The notes: generated from the letters alone by a model not told the origin. 40,195 nt of DNA from Gemmatimonadota bacterium (GCA_016194585.1 JACQBG010000014.1:1-40195), one strand, 5' to 3'. Positions 26,665 to 35,147 are shown, numbered from the stretch's first letter. Translations and numbers: made by a program.

Positions 26665-28371
26665 TCAGTCTCGCTTGACGATCACGTAATAGTTGTCGTC
26701 CACGACGATCTGATCGGACGAACTCGCCGTCGTCGGCTCCGACTTCCATTCTTCGGTCGGGTGCAGCAGCTCGCTCCCGTGTCCCGGATTCGTCACCCGC
26801 ACCGGCATGTCGAAGCCGGGGACGACGTTCATCCAGCGGTACGAGAGCGTGCCCCCGGCGACCTTCACCTCGAGCGCCGGGATGAGGACCGTCCGCAGGT
26901 ACTGGTCGAACACCTTGGCCAGCGGCACGCCGGTCTGCTCGGCGATGTAGTTCTCGATCTGCGCCGTCGTCACGGTCTGGTGGCGGAACGTCGCGTTCAG
27001 CCCGCGCAGCACCCGCCGCCACTTCTCGTCGTCGTTCACGAGCTGGCGGATGGTGTGCAGCATGTTGCCGCCCTTGTAGTACTTGTCGCCGCTCCCTTCG
27101 TCGTTCACGCCGTAGCGGCCGATGATCGGGCTGTCGTTCTTGATCAGCGCCCGCGTGCCGATCACGTATTCGGCGCCGGCTTTCTTGCTCCCCGTCTGGC
27201 ACTCCGTGTAGAGGTTCTCCGAATAGTTCGCGAACCCCTCGTGCACCCACATGTCGGCGCCGTCCTTCACCGTGATGTTGTTCCCCCACCACTCGTGCGC
27301 GCTCTCGTGCACGATGATGAAGTCCCACTGCATCCCGTGCCCCGTCTTCGAGAGGTCGCGCCCGAGGTAGCCGTTCTCGAACCGGTTCCCGTACGCCACG
27401 GCGCTCTGGTGCTCCATGCCGAGGTGCGGCGCCTCGACGAGCTTGTAGCCGTCCGTGTACCACGGGTACGGGCCGAACCAATGCTCGAAGCAGGCCATCA
27501 TCGACCGCGCCTGCACCCACTGCCGCTTCGCGGCGTCGAGGTGCACGGCGAGCGGCCAGAAGTCCATGCTCAGCGGTCCGGCCTCTCCCGCATAGTTCTC
27601 GGTCCAGTGCGCGTACGTGCCCGCGTTCACCGACACGTCGTAGTTGTTGATCGGTTCGGCGACGAACCACTCGTAGGTCGTGGTGCCGTCGCCATTCTTC
27701 GTGGTGCTGCGCAGCCGCCCGTTCGACACGTCGACCATCGGGTCGGGCATGGTGATGGCGATGCGCTGGCTGTCGGGTTCGTCGGCGAGATAGTCCTTGT
27801 TCGGCCACCAGACGCTCGCGCCGAGCCCTTCGTTCGCCGTCGCCACCCAGCGGTTGCCGAGCGTATCGCGCCGCCAGATGTAACCACCGTCCCATGGCGG
27901 ACGGATCGCGGCGCGCGGCTTGCCGTGATAGTAGACGGTGAGCGTTCCTGTCTCCCCCGCCCGCGGCGCGCCGGGGATCGCGACGAACAGCGCGTTGCCA
28001 TCGCGCGTCCAGGTGAGCCGGCTGCCGCCCTGCACGATGCTGTCGGCGACCATCGGCACCTGCAGGTCGATCTGCATCTGGAGCGCGCTCGCGTGCGCGT
28101 CGGCGAGCACGTCGCTCGCCGGGCGCAGCACCCGATACGTGATCCCATTCCACCCGGCGATCGTCGAATCGGCCGGCGAGACCTTCACGTGCAGGTCATA
28201 GAACGAGGCGTCCCACCAGGAGCGCCACGGGCCGTTGCTGCCGCGCAGCGTGTCGGCGTGGGTGAACTTCTGTTGGGCGCCGGCAGCGAGTGGCGCGAGG
28301 AGCAGGGTGGACAGCAGCAGCCGCGCGAGCGGGCGCGGAACGATGGCGTTGCGATGGACGACCGAGGGCAC
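26665..28371 (-). CDS. Exported M1 family aminopeptidase (second of two)
   Basis: 568 residues, GTG start with GGAGG four bases upstream. The signal peptide is in the first 33 residues (LLLSTLLLAPLAAGAQ). The N-terminal beta domain is followed by the exopeptidase motif LGMEHQSAVAYGN, the zinc ligands HESAH and, 18 residues on, Glu in MWVHEGFANY. The catalytic Tyr is likely in DKYYKGGNMLHTIR. All catalytic elements are present, so an active periplasmic aminopeptidase is expected. It is more classical than the neighbouring M1 protein, with which it shares no close identity by eye; they look like separate branches rather than a recent duplication. Confidence 0.93.
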   Translation of the reverse strand: MPSVVHRNAIVPRPLARLLLSTLLLAPLAAGAQQKFTHADTLRGSNGPWRSWWDASFYDLHVKVSPADSTIAGWNGITYRVLRPASDVLADAHASALQMQIDLQVPMVADSIVQGGSRLTWTRDGNALFVAIPGAPRAGETGTLTVYYHGKPRAAIRPPWDGGYIWRRDTLGNRWVATANEGLGASVWWPNKDYLADEPDSQRIAITMPDPMVDVSNGRLRSTTKNGDGTTTYEWFVAEPINNYDVSVNAGTYAHWTENYAGEAGPLSMDFWPLAVHLDAAKRQWVQARSMMACFEHWFGPYPWYTDGYKLVEAPHLGMEHQSAVAYGNRFENGYLGRDLSKTGHGMQWDFIIVHESAHEWWGNNITVKDGADMWVHEGFANYSENLYTECQTGSKKAGAEYVIGTRALIKNDSPIIGRYGVNDEGSGDKYYKGGNMLHTIRQLVNDDEKWRRVLRGLNATFRHQTVTTAQIENYIAEQTGVPLAKVFDQYLRTVLIPALEVKVAGGTLSYRWMNVVPGFDMPVRVTNPGHGSELLHPTEEWKSEPTTASSSDQIVVDDNYYVIVKRD

Positions 28372-28679
28372 TGCGCCTCCGAGAGTGGGCCGAGCGTCTC
28401 GAAGTTACGGGGCGGGCCGAGGGTCGGCCAGCGGCGACCGGACGATCGGAATGCGCCCGCGGGAGGGAGACGCGGTCGGGGAGCGCGTGCCGCCCCTCGC
28501 GATGCTTCGTTCAGCGGTGCGCGATGACGATGCCGCAGTCGCGGCGGTGTGCGCGCAGGATGCGGAACGGGGGCGCGGCGCGCGCGGCACCCGGCGTCCC
28601 CGACGGCACACCGGAGAGCCGGACTTGTTACACATAACGTGATCCATTATATTCCATCCGCGCGAGGGGTCACCACCCG
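28372..28679. other. Gene-free 308-bp region between the M1 and higB genes
   Basis: Divergent promoter region. Up to about 28620 it is GC-rich and I see nothing coding or structured in it. The last 60 bases are sharply AT-richer and hold the higBA promoter described separately. The promoter of the M1 gene must lie near 28385-28420 but I cannot identify it. Confidence 0.6.
28625..28653 (+). promoter_or_regulatory. higBA promoter with inverted-repeat operator
   Basis: TTGTTA (28625-28630) and TATATT (28648-28653) are 17 bp apart, a good sigma-70-like promoter and rare in such GC-rich DNA. GTTA-CACA-TAAC (28627-28638) is an inverted repeat overlapping the -35 box, where HigA-type antitoxins commonly bind. 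The higB ATG follows 27 bases after the -10, with GAGGGG in between. Confidence 0.7.
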
Positions 28680-28976
28680 ATGTCGATCGCCTCATTCGCG
28701 GACCGTGCGACGGAAGACGTCTTCAACGGGGTGGACTCCAGGCGCGCGCGTCGATGCTGCCCGTCGTCACTGTGGCCGGTCGCCGCACGGAAGCTCGAAC
28801 AGCTGAACGCCGTCGATCGGCCGGCCGACCTGCGACTGCCGCCCGGAAACCGGCTCGAGGCGCTCTCGGGCGACCGCGCGGGACAGCATTCGATCCGAAT
28901 CAACGATCAGTACCGCGTCTGCTTCCGCTCGACCGGCCGCGGCTTCGAAGATGTCGAGATCACCGACTACCACTGA
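28680..28976 (+). CDS. higB: HigB-type toxin (RelE/ParE superfamily)
   Basis: 98 residues, about the family's usual 92-100. After a SIASFADRATEDVFNG start, the conserved core reads ARKLEQLNAVDRPADLRLPP, then GNRLEALSGDRAGQHSIRIN, DQYRVCFRS and the ending DVEITDYH. This is the classical HigB/GraT pattern with the C-terminal His. HigB proteins cleave mRNA on the ribosome. Residues about 20-32 are Arg/Cys-rich and atypical, but the frame is intact. higA follows after 49 bp on the same strand: the toxin-first order is typical of higBA. Confidence 0.9.
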   Translation: MSIASFADRATEDVFNGVDSRRARRCCPSSLWPVAARKLEQLNAVDRPADLRLPPGNRLEALSGDRAGQHSIRINDQYRVCFRSTGRGFEDVEITDYH

Positions 28977-29025
28977 CCGGCCGTCGCGGGCCGTCTTCCC
29001 CGATACCGGATCCCAGGACACACCC

Positions 29026-29343
29026 ATGCTCCGCGTCCCGACGCACCGCGCACCCATACACCCCGGCGAGATGCTCCTCGAGGAGTTCCTTCGTCCGCTG
29101 GGCCTCAGCCAGACCGACTTCGCGCTCCGGATCGGCGTGTCGTATCCGCGCCTGAACGAGATCATCCACGGCAAGCGAGCGGTGACGCCCGATACGGCAC
29201 TGCGACTCGAGAGGGCGCTCGGGATGGACGCGCACTTCTGGCTGAATCTTCAGCTCGTATGGGACCTTCATCACGCCAAGCACGCGGCGTCGGCGGCGAC
29301 CATCCGCAAGATCAAACCGATCCGGATGAAGAAAGCGGGCTGA
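29026..29343 (+). CDS. higA: HigA-type antitoxin, HTH-XRE
   Basis: 105 residues with the HigA signature HPGEMLLEEFLRPLGLSQTD, a helix-turn-helix (FALRIGVSYPRLNEIIHGKR) and the LERALGMDAHFWLNLQ stretch. It binds and neutralises HigB and represses the shared promoter. The ATG at 29026 is chosen because HigA proteins usually start 10-15 residues before HPGE; an earlier in-frame GTG-type start would overlap higB and give a non-conserved tail. The C-terminus is Lys-rich. It converges on the serine hydrolase gene with a 14-bp gap. Confidence 0.93.
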   Translation: MLRVPTHRAPIHPGEMLLEEFLRPLGLSQTDFALRIGVSYPRLNEIIHGKRAVTPDTALRLERALGMDAHFWLNLQLVWDLHHAKHAASAATIRKIKPIRMKKAG

Positions 29344-29357
29344 ACGGTCGCGCTCGC

Positions 29358-30599
29358 CTACCGCCCCGTCAGCGCCGCGAACACCGCCGACGGCCACACC
29401 ATCTGGATGTCGCTCATCAGCGGCATCACATTGATCATCAGCACCACCGTCATCCGCTCGGCGGGGTCCACCTTGTAGGTGGAGCCGTACGCGCCGCCCC
29501 AGCCGAACGAACCGACCGAGTATGGCCCGCTCGCTCCGTAGCGCTCGACGGTCTCGAACCCGAAGCCGTAGCCCAGCCCTTCGCCATAGGGCGTGGTGCC
29601 CAGCTGGTTGGTGGTCATCAGGCGGACGGTGTGCGGCGCGAGGATGCGGTGGCCGTCGAGCGTGCCGCCGTTGCGGATCATCTCGAGGAAGCGCGCGTAG
29701 TCGCGCGCCGTGGAGACGATCCCCGCGCCCCCCGCGAAGTTGTGCCGCGGGCCGTCCACGTAGTGTCCCTGCCCCTTCGCGCCGTCGGGCGCGCGCACCG
29801 CGTGCCCCGTCGAATCGTTCATGTACACGGCGACGAGCCGGTCGCGCTTCTCGGGCGGGAGGAAGAAATACGTGTCATTCATCCCCAGCGGCTTGGTGAT
29901 GCGCTCGCGGATGAAGACGTCGAGCGGCTGTCCGCTGGCCCGCTCGACGATGCAGCCGAGGATGTCGGTGTTGTAGCCGTAGACGAACCGCGCCCCCGGC
30001 TGCGAGACGAAGGGCAGCGTACCGAGCCTGTCCATCGTCTCGCAGACTTCCTCGGACTTGTCGGCCGTATACCAGCCATAGCCCGCGGCCGGCCCCAGCC
30101 CCTTCGCCTCGTAGAGGTCGCGCACGATCGCGTCGGTGCCGTAGGAGATGCCCGCCGAGTGCGTGAGCAGGTCCCTGATGGTGATGCGCCGGGTGGCCGG
30201 CGTGATGACGCGCCCCGTGTCGCTCCGCGTGGCGACGGTGGTCTTCGCGAACGACGGGATCCAGCGGGAGACCGGGTCGTTGACGGTGAGCTTCCCCTCC
30301 TCGGCGAGGATGAGGACCGCGGTGCTCGTGATCGCCTTGGTCTGGGAGGCGATGCGGAAGATGGAGTTCGTGGCCATCCGGCGGCCGGCCTCCTTGTCCG
30401 CGAAGCCGGCGGCGTGCTCGTAGACGACCTTGCCGTCGCGCATCACCAGGCCGACGGCGCCGTTGAGCCGGTTGGCATCGACGTAGTGCTGGAGGACGGT
30501 GTCGATGCGGGCGAGGCGGGCGGGGTCGAAGGCCGGGGGCGCGCCGCGTTGGGCGGCGAGAGGGGCGGACAGAGCCAGCAGGACGGCAAGGCGACGCAT
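29358..30599 (-). CDS. Exported class C beta-lactamase-fold serine hydrolase
   Basis: 413 residues with a signal peptide (MRRLAVLLALSAPLAAQ). The serine hydrolase triad motifs are SxxK in RIASQTKAIT (about residue 85), YxN in FVYGYNTDILG, and in place of KTG a GWGGAYGST segment. These enzymes are D-alanyl peptidases or esterases; true beta-lactamase activity is not indicated. It sits between the two toxin-antitoxin modules and is read in the opposite direction to both. The sequence resembles other exported hydrolases of the same genome, so it may be a resident gene, with the modules acquired on either side. Confidence 0.92.
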   Translation of the reverse strand: MRRLAVLLALSAPLAAQRGAPPAFDPARLARIDTVLQHYVDANRLNGAVGLVMRDGKVVYEHAAGFADKEAGRRMATNSIFRIASQTKAITSTAVLILAEEGKLTVNDPVSRWIPSFAKTTVATRSDTGRVITPATRRITIRDLLTHSAGISYGTDAIVRDLYEAKGLGPAAGYGWYTADKSEEVCETMDRLGTLPFVSQPGARFVYGYNTDILGCIVERASGQPLDVFIRERITKPLGMNDTYFFLPPEKRDRLVAVYMNDSTGHAVRAPDGAKGQGHYVDGPRHNFAGGAGIVSTARDYARFLEMIRNGGTLDGHRILAPHTVRLMTTNQLGTTPYGEGLGYGFGFETVERYGASGPYSVGSFGWGGAYGSTYKVDPAERMTVVLMINVMPLMSDIQMVWPSAVFAALTGR

Positions 30600-30833
30600 G
30601 GTGGGGGACTCCGATTCGTGCGGGTTCGAATGCGGTCGTGAGAAACGTGCACTTCGCGGAAGGGACTCACCTCGCCGGTACTCGCTGATCGTGCATCCCG
30701 GCGCGGCTCATCCGCGACGCCTCAACGTGCATGAAATCGATGCCGATCGCCACGATCAGGCGGCGCCGGCGCCTTCGGGAACGCCAAGCTTCAACCGGGG
30801 ACACCTGTTGGCGGCACCGATCACGAGTCACCA

Positions 30834-30863
30834 TTGACATCTTACCATACTATGATGTAATAT
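30834..30863 (+). promoter_or_regulatory. AT-rich promoter and operator of the DUF4258/MqsA-like module
   Basis: TTGACA (30834-30839), 18 bp, TAATAT (30858-30863). An alternative -10, TATGAT, lies at 30851-30856. The inverted repeat ACATC-N12-GATGT (30837-30841 and 30854-30858) overlaps both boxes and fits autorepression by the downstream HTH protein. The start codon comes only three bases after TAATAT, so either TATGAT is the true -10 with a leaderless transcript, or translation starts further in. The upstream part of the gap (30600-30833) shows nothing else. Confidence 0.6.
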
Positions 30864-30866
30864 CAC

Positions 30867-31163
30867 ATGTCGATCGATCCTGAAGTCACCCCGCTCAGGC
30901 CACCCGAAGCCAAGGCCCTCGCTCGCCGGATCGCCAACGTCGGTACCATCAAGTTCTCCGGACATGCCCGCGAGGAGATGTCGAAGGATGGCCTCGACGC
31001 GAGCGACTGTCGTAATCTCGTGCGTGCCGGCGTCTTCGAGCCAGCGGAACTGGAGAACGGCGAATGGCGCTATCGGGTGCGGACGGCGCGGATGTGCATC
31101 GTCGTCGCGTTTCGCTCCGTCGATCACCTGACCGTCATCACTGCGTGGAGAGTCCGACCATGA
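30867..31163 (+). CDS. DUF4258 domain protein, putative toxin
   Basis: 98 residues. The DUF4258 pattern is seen in IKFSGHAREEMSKDGLDASD followed by CRNLVRAGVFEPAE, then a beta-rich end (EWRYRVRTARMCIVVAFRS, LTVITAWRV). The fold is related to small RNase toxins of the RelE/BrnT kind, and genes of this family often precede MqsA/YgiT-type antitoxin genes. Here too the next gene overlaps by 4 bp (ATGA). Toxin activity is inferred from context. No catalytic residues can be assigned with confidence; His34 and Arg36 in GHARE are candidates. Confidence 0.75.
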   Translation: MSIDPEVTPLRPPEAKALARRIANVGTIKFSGHAREEMSKDGLDASDCRNLVRAGVFEPAELENGEWRYRVRTARMCIVVAFRSVDHLTVITAWRVRP

Positions 31164-31678
31164 TCTGCGAAGAGTGCGGTGCCAAGGCCACCGTCGATCG
31201 ACACGCTGTCCGGCGCTATGAGCTCGGCGGCGTGCCACACGTCGAACTGCACGGTATCGAAGTCACGCTCTGCCCCGCCTGCGGCGACGAGACGATCGGC
31301 ATCCCGCGGCTCGCGCATCTGCACCGCGTCATCGCGCACGCATTCGTCGAGCAGCGCCGCATGCTCGCGCCCGTCGAGATCCGCTTCCTCCGCAAACACG
31401 TCGGGCTCTCTTCCGTCGCGTTCGCGCAGCGCATGGGCGTGACGCGCGAAACCGTCTCGCGCTGGGAGACCGGCGCGCAACCGATGGGCGCTGTCGCTGA
31501 CCGACTGCTACGGCTGCTCGTGGTGACCCACGAACCTTCGGAGAGTTACGCCGTCGACGATCTGCTGAGCACGCTCAACGACGAGCAGGCACCTGCGCGA
31601 CTGGCCTCGTTGGCCGTGAAGATCAGCAAGGAACAAGGCTGGCGCCCACTGCCGAAACGCGATCCCTTACCCACCTGA
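31160..31678 (+). CDS. MqsA/YgiT-like antitoxin: zinc finger plus HTH
   Basis: 172 residues. The N-terminal zinc finger has CxxC at residues 3-6 (CEEC) and a second CxxC in LCPACGDE about 35 residues on. The middle of the protein holds an XRE-type helix-turn-helix (RKHVGLSSVAFAQRMGVTRE then TVSRWETGAQPM). A C-terminal tail of about 55 residues is longer than in MqsA. MqsA uses its zinc domain to bind toxin and its HTH to bind DNA, so this protein should repress the promoter at 30834-30863. The pairing with a DUF4258 protein, not MqsR, is recurrent in bacteria but little studied. Confidence 0.85.
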   Translation: MICEECGAKATVDRHAVRRYELGGVPHVELHGIEVTLCPACGDETIGIPRLAHLHRVIAHAFVEQRRMLAPVEIRFLRKHVGLSSVAFAQRMGVTRETVSRWETGAQPMGAVADRLLRLLVVTHEPSESYAVDDLLSTLNDEQAPARLASLAVKISKEQGWRPLPKRDPLPT

Positions 31679-31709
31679 CACGATCCAGCGCTCGGTCGCT
31701 CCCGAAACG

Positions 31710-32441
31710 CTACAGCCCCAGTTTGTCGAGCACCGCCTTCGGCGGCAGCTCCCACTTCATCGACGCCACGTTCCCGACGTACCCCACGTCCTTCATCCCC
31801 GCGTCGGTCGTGTAGTACGCCGTTGCGGTCAGGTTCCGCACCAGCGAGAAGAAGCGCGCCCCCGCCTTGAACTCTTCCTTCGCCTTGGGCGCGTAGCAGA
31901 TGTCATCGCAGATCGTCGTCTTCTGCGACGCCGAGAGTTTCACGAAGGTCTTCGCGAACCGCCGCTCGGACTCGACGTTCAGCCACGATACCCCGCCCCG
32001 CACCCGTACCAGGTCGCGCTCGTATCCCGCGCCCGGCGCCGACACGTGCTCATTGATATAGTGGTGCGCCCCCTGGCTCGACGCGCTCGGCGACTTCGCG
32101 TCCGCCGGGATGATCACGTCACAGAGCGCCGCCAGTGTCGCCAGCTCGCTCGCCGTCAGCTTCCGCGGCCAATCGCTCTTCGGATGGATCAGGTCCGGGT
32201 CCCACGCATCGCCCCGCGGGCCGCGCGTGATCTGCACGGGCGCCTGCGCCGCGGGCGCTGTCGCCGCCGCGGGCTTCGGCGTCCCCTGCGCGCTCGCCTC
32301 CGCCCCGATCATCGTGATCGCCGCGGCACTCGCGATCGCCTTGAGCGCGTCGCGCCGGTTCACCCCGTTCACGGCGCCCTCGCCACTCGTCGCACCTGCG
32401 TCCATCGCCGTGCCGCCGTCATCTTCGTCGAGCTGCGTCAT
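31710..32441 (-). CDS. Gluconate 2-dehydrogenase subunit 3-like protein (small subunit of GMC dehydrogenase)
   Basis: 243 residues with a Tat signal, NRRDALKAIASAAAITMIG, at residues 28-46 after an acidic leader. The mature part shows LTASELATLAALCDVIIPAD and ICDDICYAPKAKEEFKAGAR, then FFSLVRNLTATAYYTTDAGM, as in the subunit-3 family. In such complexes the small subunit carries the Tat signal and takes the folded GMC flavoprotein to the periplasm. It overlaps the GMC gene by one base (TGATG). No cytochrome c subunit is encoded next to it, so the electron acceptor must come from elsewhere. Confidence 0.9.
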   Translation of the reverse strand: MTQLDEDDGGTAMDAGATSGEGAVNGVNRRDALKAIASAAAITMIGAEASAQGTPKPAAATAPAAQAPVQITRGPRGDAWDPDLIHPKSDWPRKLTASELATLAALCDVIIPADAKSPSASSQGAHHYINEHVSAPGAGYERDLVRVRGGVSWLNVESERRFAKTFVKLSASQKTTICDDICYAPKAKEEFKAGARFFSLVRNLTATAYYTTDAGMKDVGYVGNVASMKWELPPKAVLDKLGL

Positions 32442-34231
32442 CAGATCTCCCGCTTGTGCAACTGGTCCAGGATGTAGTCCGTCGTCCGCCAGGCGAGCGC
32501 GAGGATGCTCAGCGTGGGATTCTTGTCGGCGTTGCTCACGAACGGCGCGCCGTCCGTCACGAACAGGTTCTTCACGTCCCAGCTCTGGCAGTGCGCGTTC
32601 AACACCGAGGTCTTCGGGTCGCTGCCCATCCGGCAGGTGCCCACTTCATGGATGATCTGCCCGCCCTTCGCGATGGCCTTGTTGCCGTCGGTCTGCACGG
32701 TGCCGCCCACTTTGCCGCCCATCGCCTCGATGATCTGGGCGAACGTCTGCTGCATGTGCACGGCCTGCTTGAGCTCGTGGTCCGACCACTTCCAATGGAA
32801 GCGCAGCACCGGGATCCCCCACTGGTCCACCACCTCGGGGTCGAGCTCGCAGTAGCTGTCCTCGTTGGGGATCATCTCGCCGCGGCCGTCGAACCAGACG
32901 TGGCTCCCGTAATACCGCCGCGCGGCCTCCTTGTATCGCTTGCCGTACGCCCCCTCGGTGAGGTTCTCGAGGAAGTTCATCGACCCGTTGCCGGGCATGT
33001 CCTTGCCGCCGCCGAACTCGATGTGGTAGCCGCGCGCGAACCCGAGCTTGCCGGCCAGCTGCTCCTTGTACAGCCACCACGGCATGTACATGTGCATCCC
33101 GCTCGCGCCGTCGTTGTTGTGCGGCGGCAGACTCTCCAGCGCGGGAATCTGCCCGCCGATCCCCGCACCCACCGTGTCCATCAGGTACTTCCCGACGAGC
33201 CCGCTCGAGTTCGAGAGTCCCTGCGGGAACTGCGCGCTCTTGCTGTTCAACAGGATGCGCGCCGTCTCGGCGGCCGACGCGGCCAGCACGACGATCTTCG
33301 CCTTCACGTGGCGATCCGTGCGCGTGCGCTTGTCGATGTAGCTCACGCCGTTCGCCAATCCGTTCTTGTCGACGGTGACTTCGCGCACCATCGCGTCGGG
33401 GACGAGGTCGACGTTCCCGGTGGCGAGCGCGGGCGGGATGAGCACCGTCGTGCTCTGGAAGTTGGCCTTGATGGAGCATCCCCACCCGCACGGCGTGGCA
33501 TAGAAGCACGCCTGCCGCGACCGCATGGAATCGCCGAGCACCTTCTGCGCGAGCTTGTTCCCGGGATGCAGCTTCTTGGGGAGCGTGTCGGCGTCCTGGC
33601 GCCGCGTCATGATGGCGAGATGCGCGGGGATCACGGGCACGCCGAGCGGCGCGGCGTGTTTCTTCGTCAGCAGCTCCGCGGCGCGCGGCGCCGGCGCGGG
33701 GTGCAGCACCCCGGGCGACGAGCGCGGAGTGTTCTCCATGTCGTCGTCGCCGCCGTACACGCCGATGAGCATCTCGGTCTTGTCGTAGTAGGGCGCGAGG
33801 TCCTTGTACTCCAGCGGCCAGTCGGCGCCGAGCCCGTCGCGCGACTTCGGCTTGAAGTCGTACTCGCCCATGCGGAGCGCGATGCGCCCCCAATGGTTGG
33901 TGCGACCGCCGAGCATGCGGGCCCGCCACCAGCGGAAATCGGTGCCGGGGGCGTTGGTATACGGCTCGCCCGGTACCTCCCAGCCGCCGTCCACCGTGGC
34001 GTCGTAGAAGCCGAACGGCTTCTCGCGCGACCCCGACCCGCGCAGCGGCGCCTCGCGCGGGAGCTTGAACATCGGCGTCTCGCGCACGGGGTCGTAGGAG
34101 CGGCCGGCCTCGAGCAGCAGCACCTTGAGCCCGTTGACCGAGAGCTGATAGGCGGCCATCCCACCGCCGGCGCCGGAGCCGACGACGATCGCGTCGTACT
34201 CGGTGTGGGACTTCACACTCCCGTTGCTCAC
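32441..34231 (-). CDS. GMC family FAD-dependent oxidoreductase (putative glucoside 3-dehydrogenase catalytic subunit)
   Basis: 596 residues from GTG. The FAD-binding Rossmann motif is VVGSGAGGGMAAYQLSVNG at residues about 16-34. LGGRTNHWGRIALRM follows as the second flavin contact. The C-terminal catalytic region has IIHEVGTCRMGSDPKTSV with the active His and NADKNPTLSILALAWR with the paired Asn. It has no signal peptide of its own and probably travels with the Tat-bearing small subunit. The closest family role is oxidation of sugars or sugar alcohols, including C3 oxidation of glycosides, with electrons to the respiratory chain. The GTG at 34231 is chosen because the Rossmann fold begins about 15 residues later; the frame upstream is low-complexity. 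Confidence 0.9.
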   Translation of the reverse strand: MSNGSVKSHTEYDAIVVGSGAGGGMAAYQLSVNGLKVLLLEAGRSYDPVRETPMFKLPREAPLRGSGSREKPFGFYDATVDGGWEVPGEPYTNAPGTDFRWWRARMLGGRTNHWGRIALRMGEYDFKPKSRDGLGADWPLEYKDLAPYYDKTEMLIGVYGGDDDMENTPRSSPGVLHPAPAPRAAELLTKKHAAPLGVPVIPAHLAIMTRRQDADTLPKKLHPGNKLAQKVLGDSMRSRQACFYATPCGWGCSIKANFQSTTVLIPPALATGNVDLVPDAMVREVTVDKNGLANGVSYIDKRTRTDRHVKAKIVVLAASAAETARILLNSKSAQFPQGLSNSSGLVGKYLMDTVGAGIGGQIPALESLPPHNNDGASGMHMYMPWWLYKEQLAGKLGFARGYHIEFGGGKDMPGNGSMNFLENLTEGAYGKRYKEAARRYYGSHVWFDGRGEMIPNEDSYCELDPEVVDQWGIPVLRFHWKWSDHELKQAVHMQQTFAQIIEAMGGKVGGTVQTDGNKAIAKGGQIIHEVGTCRMGSDPKTSVLNAHCQSWDVKNLFVTDGAPFVSNADKNPTLSILALAWRTTDYILDQLHKREI

Positions 34232-34301
34232 TCGTGGCACTCCTGTGCGTGGTGCGGAACGTGGTCGCGCGGCGCCGCTCCCGAGCGGGGCGGCGCGCGC
34301 C

Positions 34302-35147
34302 TCAGAATTCGAGCGTCTTGAGGTAGCGCGCGCTCGCCTCGATGCTCGTGAGGGGATCCTTCGGCTGGTCGTGCTCGACGTACACGTGCTCGATCCCGGC
34401 CTGGGCACGATGCCGGAAGATCGTCTTCCAGTCGATGGTGCCGGCGCCGACGTCGCGCATCTCGAACGCGGGGCGCGGGCCGCCGTCCTTCACGTGCACG
34501 AACTTGAACCGGCCCGGATACTTCGCGAAGTACGCGAGCGGGTCCGCGCCGGCGAAGCTGATCCAGTAGAGGTCCATCTCGAAGTCGACGAGCGCCGGGT
34601 CCGTCTCCGCGAGGAGGATGTCGAACGGGCGCGCTCCACCCTCGAGCGGCGGAAATTCGAAATTGTGGTTGTGGTAGCCGATGCGAAGCCCGTCTCCGGC
34701 GGCGCGCTTGCCGAGCGCATTGAACCGGGCGGCGAGCGCCTTCCAGTCGGCCACGGCGGGGAGCTTGCGCCGGTCGACCGACGGCACGATGAGCGTCTGG
34801 TGGCCGATCACCTTGGCCGAGGCCGCCTGCGCGGCCCAGTCGCCCTCCAGCGTCTCGATGGCGATGTGCACGCTCGGCGAGGTGAGCCGGAGCGCGTCGA
34901 GTTGGGCGCGGATGGCGGCGGGCTCGCGGCCGAAGTAGCCCGCGAACTCCACCTCGCGATACCCGGCCTTGGCGACGGCTTCGAGCGTGCGCTCGACGCT
35001 CTTCGCCATCTCGGAGCGGACGGTATACAGTTGCACGCCGAAGCGGTCGAGCCGCTCGCGGCGTGACAGCGCGCGCAGCGCGCCGGGGAAGGCCGTCGCG
35101 GCGGCAGCGGCGGAGAGGCTTCCGAGGAACTCTCGGCGGTTCGTCAT
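34302..35147 (-). CDS. Tat-exported TIM-barrel sugar isomerase/epimerase
   Basis: 281 residues with a clear Tat signal (TNRREFLGSLSAAAAATAFPG). The AP endonuclease 2-type barrel follows: FGVQLYTVRSEM, GYREVEFAGYFG, IGYHNHNFEF, VDFEMDLYWISFAG, FVHVKDGG and VYVEHDQP, which together hold the expected Glu, Asp and His metal ligands. This family isomerises or epimerises keto-sugars. Its place just upstream of the GMC gene, and its periplasmic location, suggest it acts on the 3-keto product. The gene is 35 bp after the SDR gene and 70 bp before the GMC gene. Confidence 0.9.
   Translation of the reverse strand: MTNRREFLGSLSAAAAATAFPGALRALSRRERLDRFGVQLYTVRSEMAKSVERTLEAVAKAGYREVEFAGYFGREPAAIRAQLDALRLTSPSVHIAIETLEGDWAAQAASAKVIGHQTLIVPSVDRRKLPAVADWKALAARFNALGKRAAGDGLRIGYHNHNFEFPPLEGGARPFDILLAETDPALVDFEMDLYWISFAGADPLAYFAKYPGRFKFVHVKDGGPRPAFEMRDVGAGTIDWKTIFRHRAQAGIEHVYVEHDQPKDPLTSIEASARYLKTLEF

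Noticed and set aside
24489-28371. Recent tandem duplication of the two M1 peptidase genes
   Set aside because: They differ in length (666 and 568 residues), in the exopeptidase motif and in flanking segments, so they look like distinct branches placed side by side.
28405-28695. A minus-strand small frame in the gap before higB
   Set aside because: It overlaps the higBA promoter region, has Arg/Ser/Pro-rich composition and no recognisable start signal or family.
29358-30599. True antibiotic-resistance beta-lactamase
   Set aside because: The SxxK and YxN motifs are present, but the family is broad (esterases and D-peptidases) and the KTG box is not typical. Resistance cannot be claimed.
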